Positions 5,845 through 6,325 of a stretch of 6,325 nucleotides of DNA are shown here, piece by piece. The notes beneath the pieces were generated by a model, which saw only the letters and a list, made by a program, of their open reading frames with translations, made no database searches and had not been told where the DNA came from. Within the stretch, counting starts at the first letter, position 1. Each line of letters starts with the position of its first letter. The position numbers and the translations under genes are program-made. Source of the stretch: an uncultured Rhodospirillaceae bacterium (lineage in GTDB: Bacteria; Pseudomonadota; Alphaproteobacteria; Rhodospirillales; UBA2165); the NCBI GenBank assembly GCA_913041095.1, contig CAJWIB010000170.1, positions 1-6,325 on the forward strand, read 5' to 3'.

Positions 5845-6325
5845 CTATTGATTTTTCCAGACTGCTGAACGTTTTTCCAAAAATGCGTTCAAACCTTCAA
5901 CCGCGTCCTCGGTTTCCATCAGTCCTGACGTGTATAATTCTTCGAGTTTTACCATTTTTGCCGCAAAGCGATCGGCGTAGTCTTCCCGCGCTGCCTGAAC
6001 GGCGAAACGCAGGACACTGGCGCTGACGGGCGCCAACTGTTCGTCAAAATATGCAAGAGCGGCGGCTTCCGGGTCATCTGACAAGTCAGCCACTAAACCC
6101 ATGGCGCTGGCTTCTTCAGTGGAAACCGACCGGCCGGAGAATAACATATCTTCGGCATGAATCTGACCAATTAGCTCGATTAAAAAGAAACTTGCGTAAG
6201 GTGCAAATACGCCGACTTTAATTTCGGGTTGGCCAAAAACGGCGTCAGGCGAAGCAAAAATCCGGCTGCCACCACAAGCGACTTCCAGACCGCCGCCCAG
6301 GCACTGACCCTGCACCGACACCAGG
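5845..6325 (-). CDS. dch: Cyclohexa-1,5-diene-1-carbonyl-CoA hydratase, C-terminal part
   Basis: The frame is open to the right edge of the window, so the 5' end is missing. The last 159 residues are present, about 60% of a roughly 258-residue protein. It belongs to the enoyl-CoA hydratase/isomerase (crotonase) family: SVQGQCLGGGLEVA is the second oxyanion-hole and active-site segment, and FGQPEIKVGVFAP holds the acidic residue at the usual catalytic glutamate position. GVFAPYAS in place of the more common GxxPGxG, and the C-terminal DAVEGLNAFLEKR...W, match dienoyl-CoA hydratases of anaerobic benzoate pathways as I remember them. The expected reaction is addition of water to the BcrCBAD product to give 6-hydroxycyclohex-1-ene-1-carbonyl-CoA in the cytoplasm. 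Its place directly upstream of bcrC supports this. The GTG at 6321 is not the true start, because the frame and homology continue past it. A general enoyl-CoA hydratase is a less likely alternative. Confidence 0.85.
   Translation of the reverse strand, partial: LVSVQGQCLGGGLEVACGGSRIFASPDAVFGQPEIKVGVFAPYASFFLIELIGQIHAEDMLFSGRSVSTEEASAMGLVADLSDDPEAAALAYFDEQLAPVSASVLRFAVQAAREDYADRFAAKMVKLEELYTSGLMETEDAVEGLNAFLEKRSAVWKNQ

Noticed and set aside
1..6325. CRISPR arrays, insertion sequences, tRNA or rRNA genes
   Set aside because: No regularly spaced repeats, transposase-like frames, terminal inverted repeats or RNA gene signatures were seen.

Overview
The window holds a catabolic operon on the minus strand, read right to left: the 3' part of a dienoyl-CoA hydratase gene (dch), then bcrC, bcrB, bcrA and bcrD. 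These four genes encode a complete ATP-dependent class I benzoyl-CoA reductase. To the left are a terminator, a small hypothetical membrane-protein gene, and a decayed glutathione S-transferase gene on the plus strand.

The gene order (C-B-A-D), a long BcrA (449 residues) beside a short BcrD (282 residues), and a dch gene directly upstream fit the Thauera/Magnetospirillum type of the enzyme better than the Azoarcus bzdNOPQ type. The host is probably an anaerobic or facultative, aromatic-degrading proteobacterium. The GST remnant and the small ORF look alphaproteobacterial to me. By eye, base composition is only about half G+C, lower than the GC-rich genomes in which this enzyme was first studied. 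There is no RNA gene or other taxonomic marker, so the lineage is an inference.

Layout: 31-819 (+) is a GST pseudogene with three in-frame stops and two frameshifts, followed by a hairpin and T-tract (800-829). 821-1042 (-) is a small single-pass membrane protein that converges on it. 1075-1108 is the terminator of the bcr operon. 1127-1975 is bcrD, 1975-3324 bcrA, 3344-4636 bcrB and 4633-5808 bcrC. 5845 to the right edge is dch, cut off at its 5' end.

How the genes work together: BcrA and BcrD form the ATP-hydrolysing electron activator, with a [4Fe-4S] cluster expected between them. It passes low-potential electrons to BcrB and BcrC, which bind and dearomatise benzoyl-CoA to cyclohexa-1,5-diene-1-carbonyl-CoA. 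Dch hydrates that product to 6-hydroxycyclohex-1-ene-1-carbonyl-CoA. Packing is tight: a 4-base ATGA overlap at bcrC/bcrB, a 19-base gap with a strong ribosome site at bcrB/bcrA, and a 1-base TAATG overlap at bcrA/bcrD. The operon promoter and any ferredoxin, dehydrogenase or ring-opening hydrolase genes lie outside the window. Nothing seen is an undescribed system; the more unusual items are the decayed GST, the small ORF and the apparently low GC of the host.
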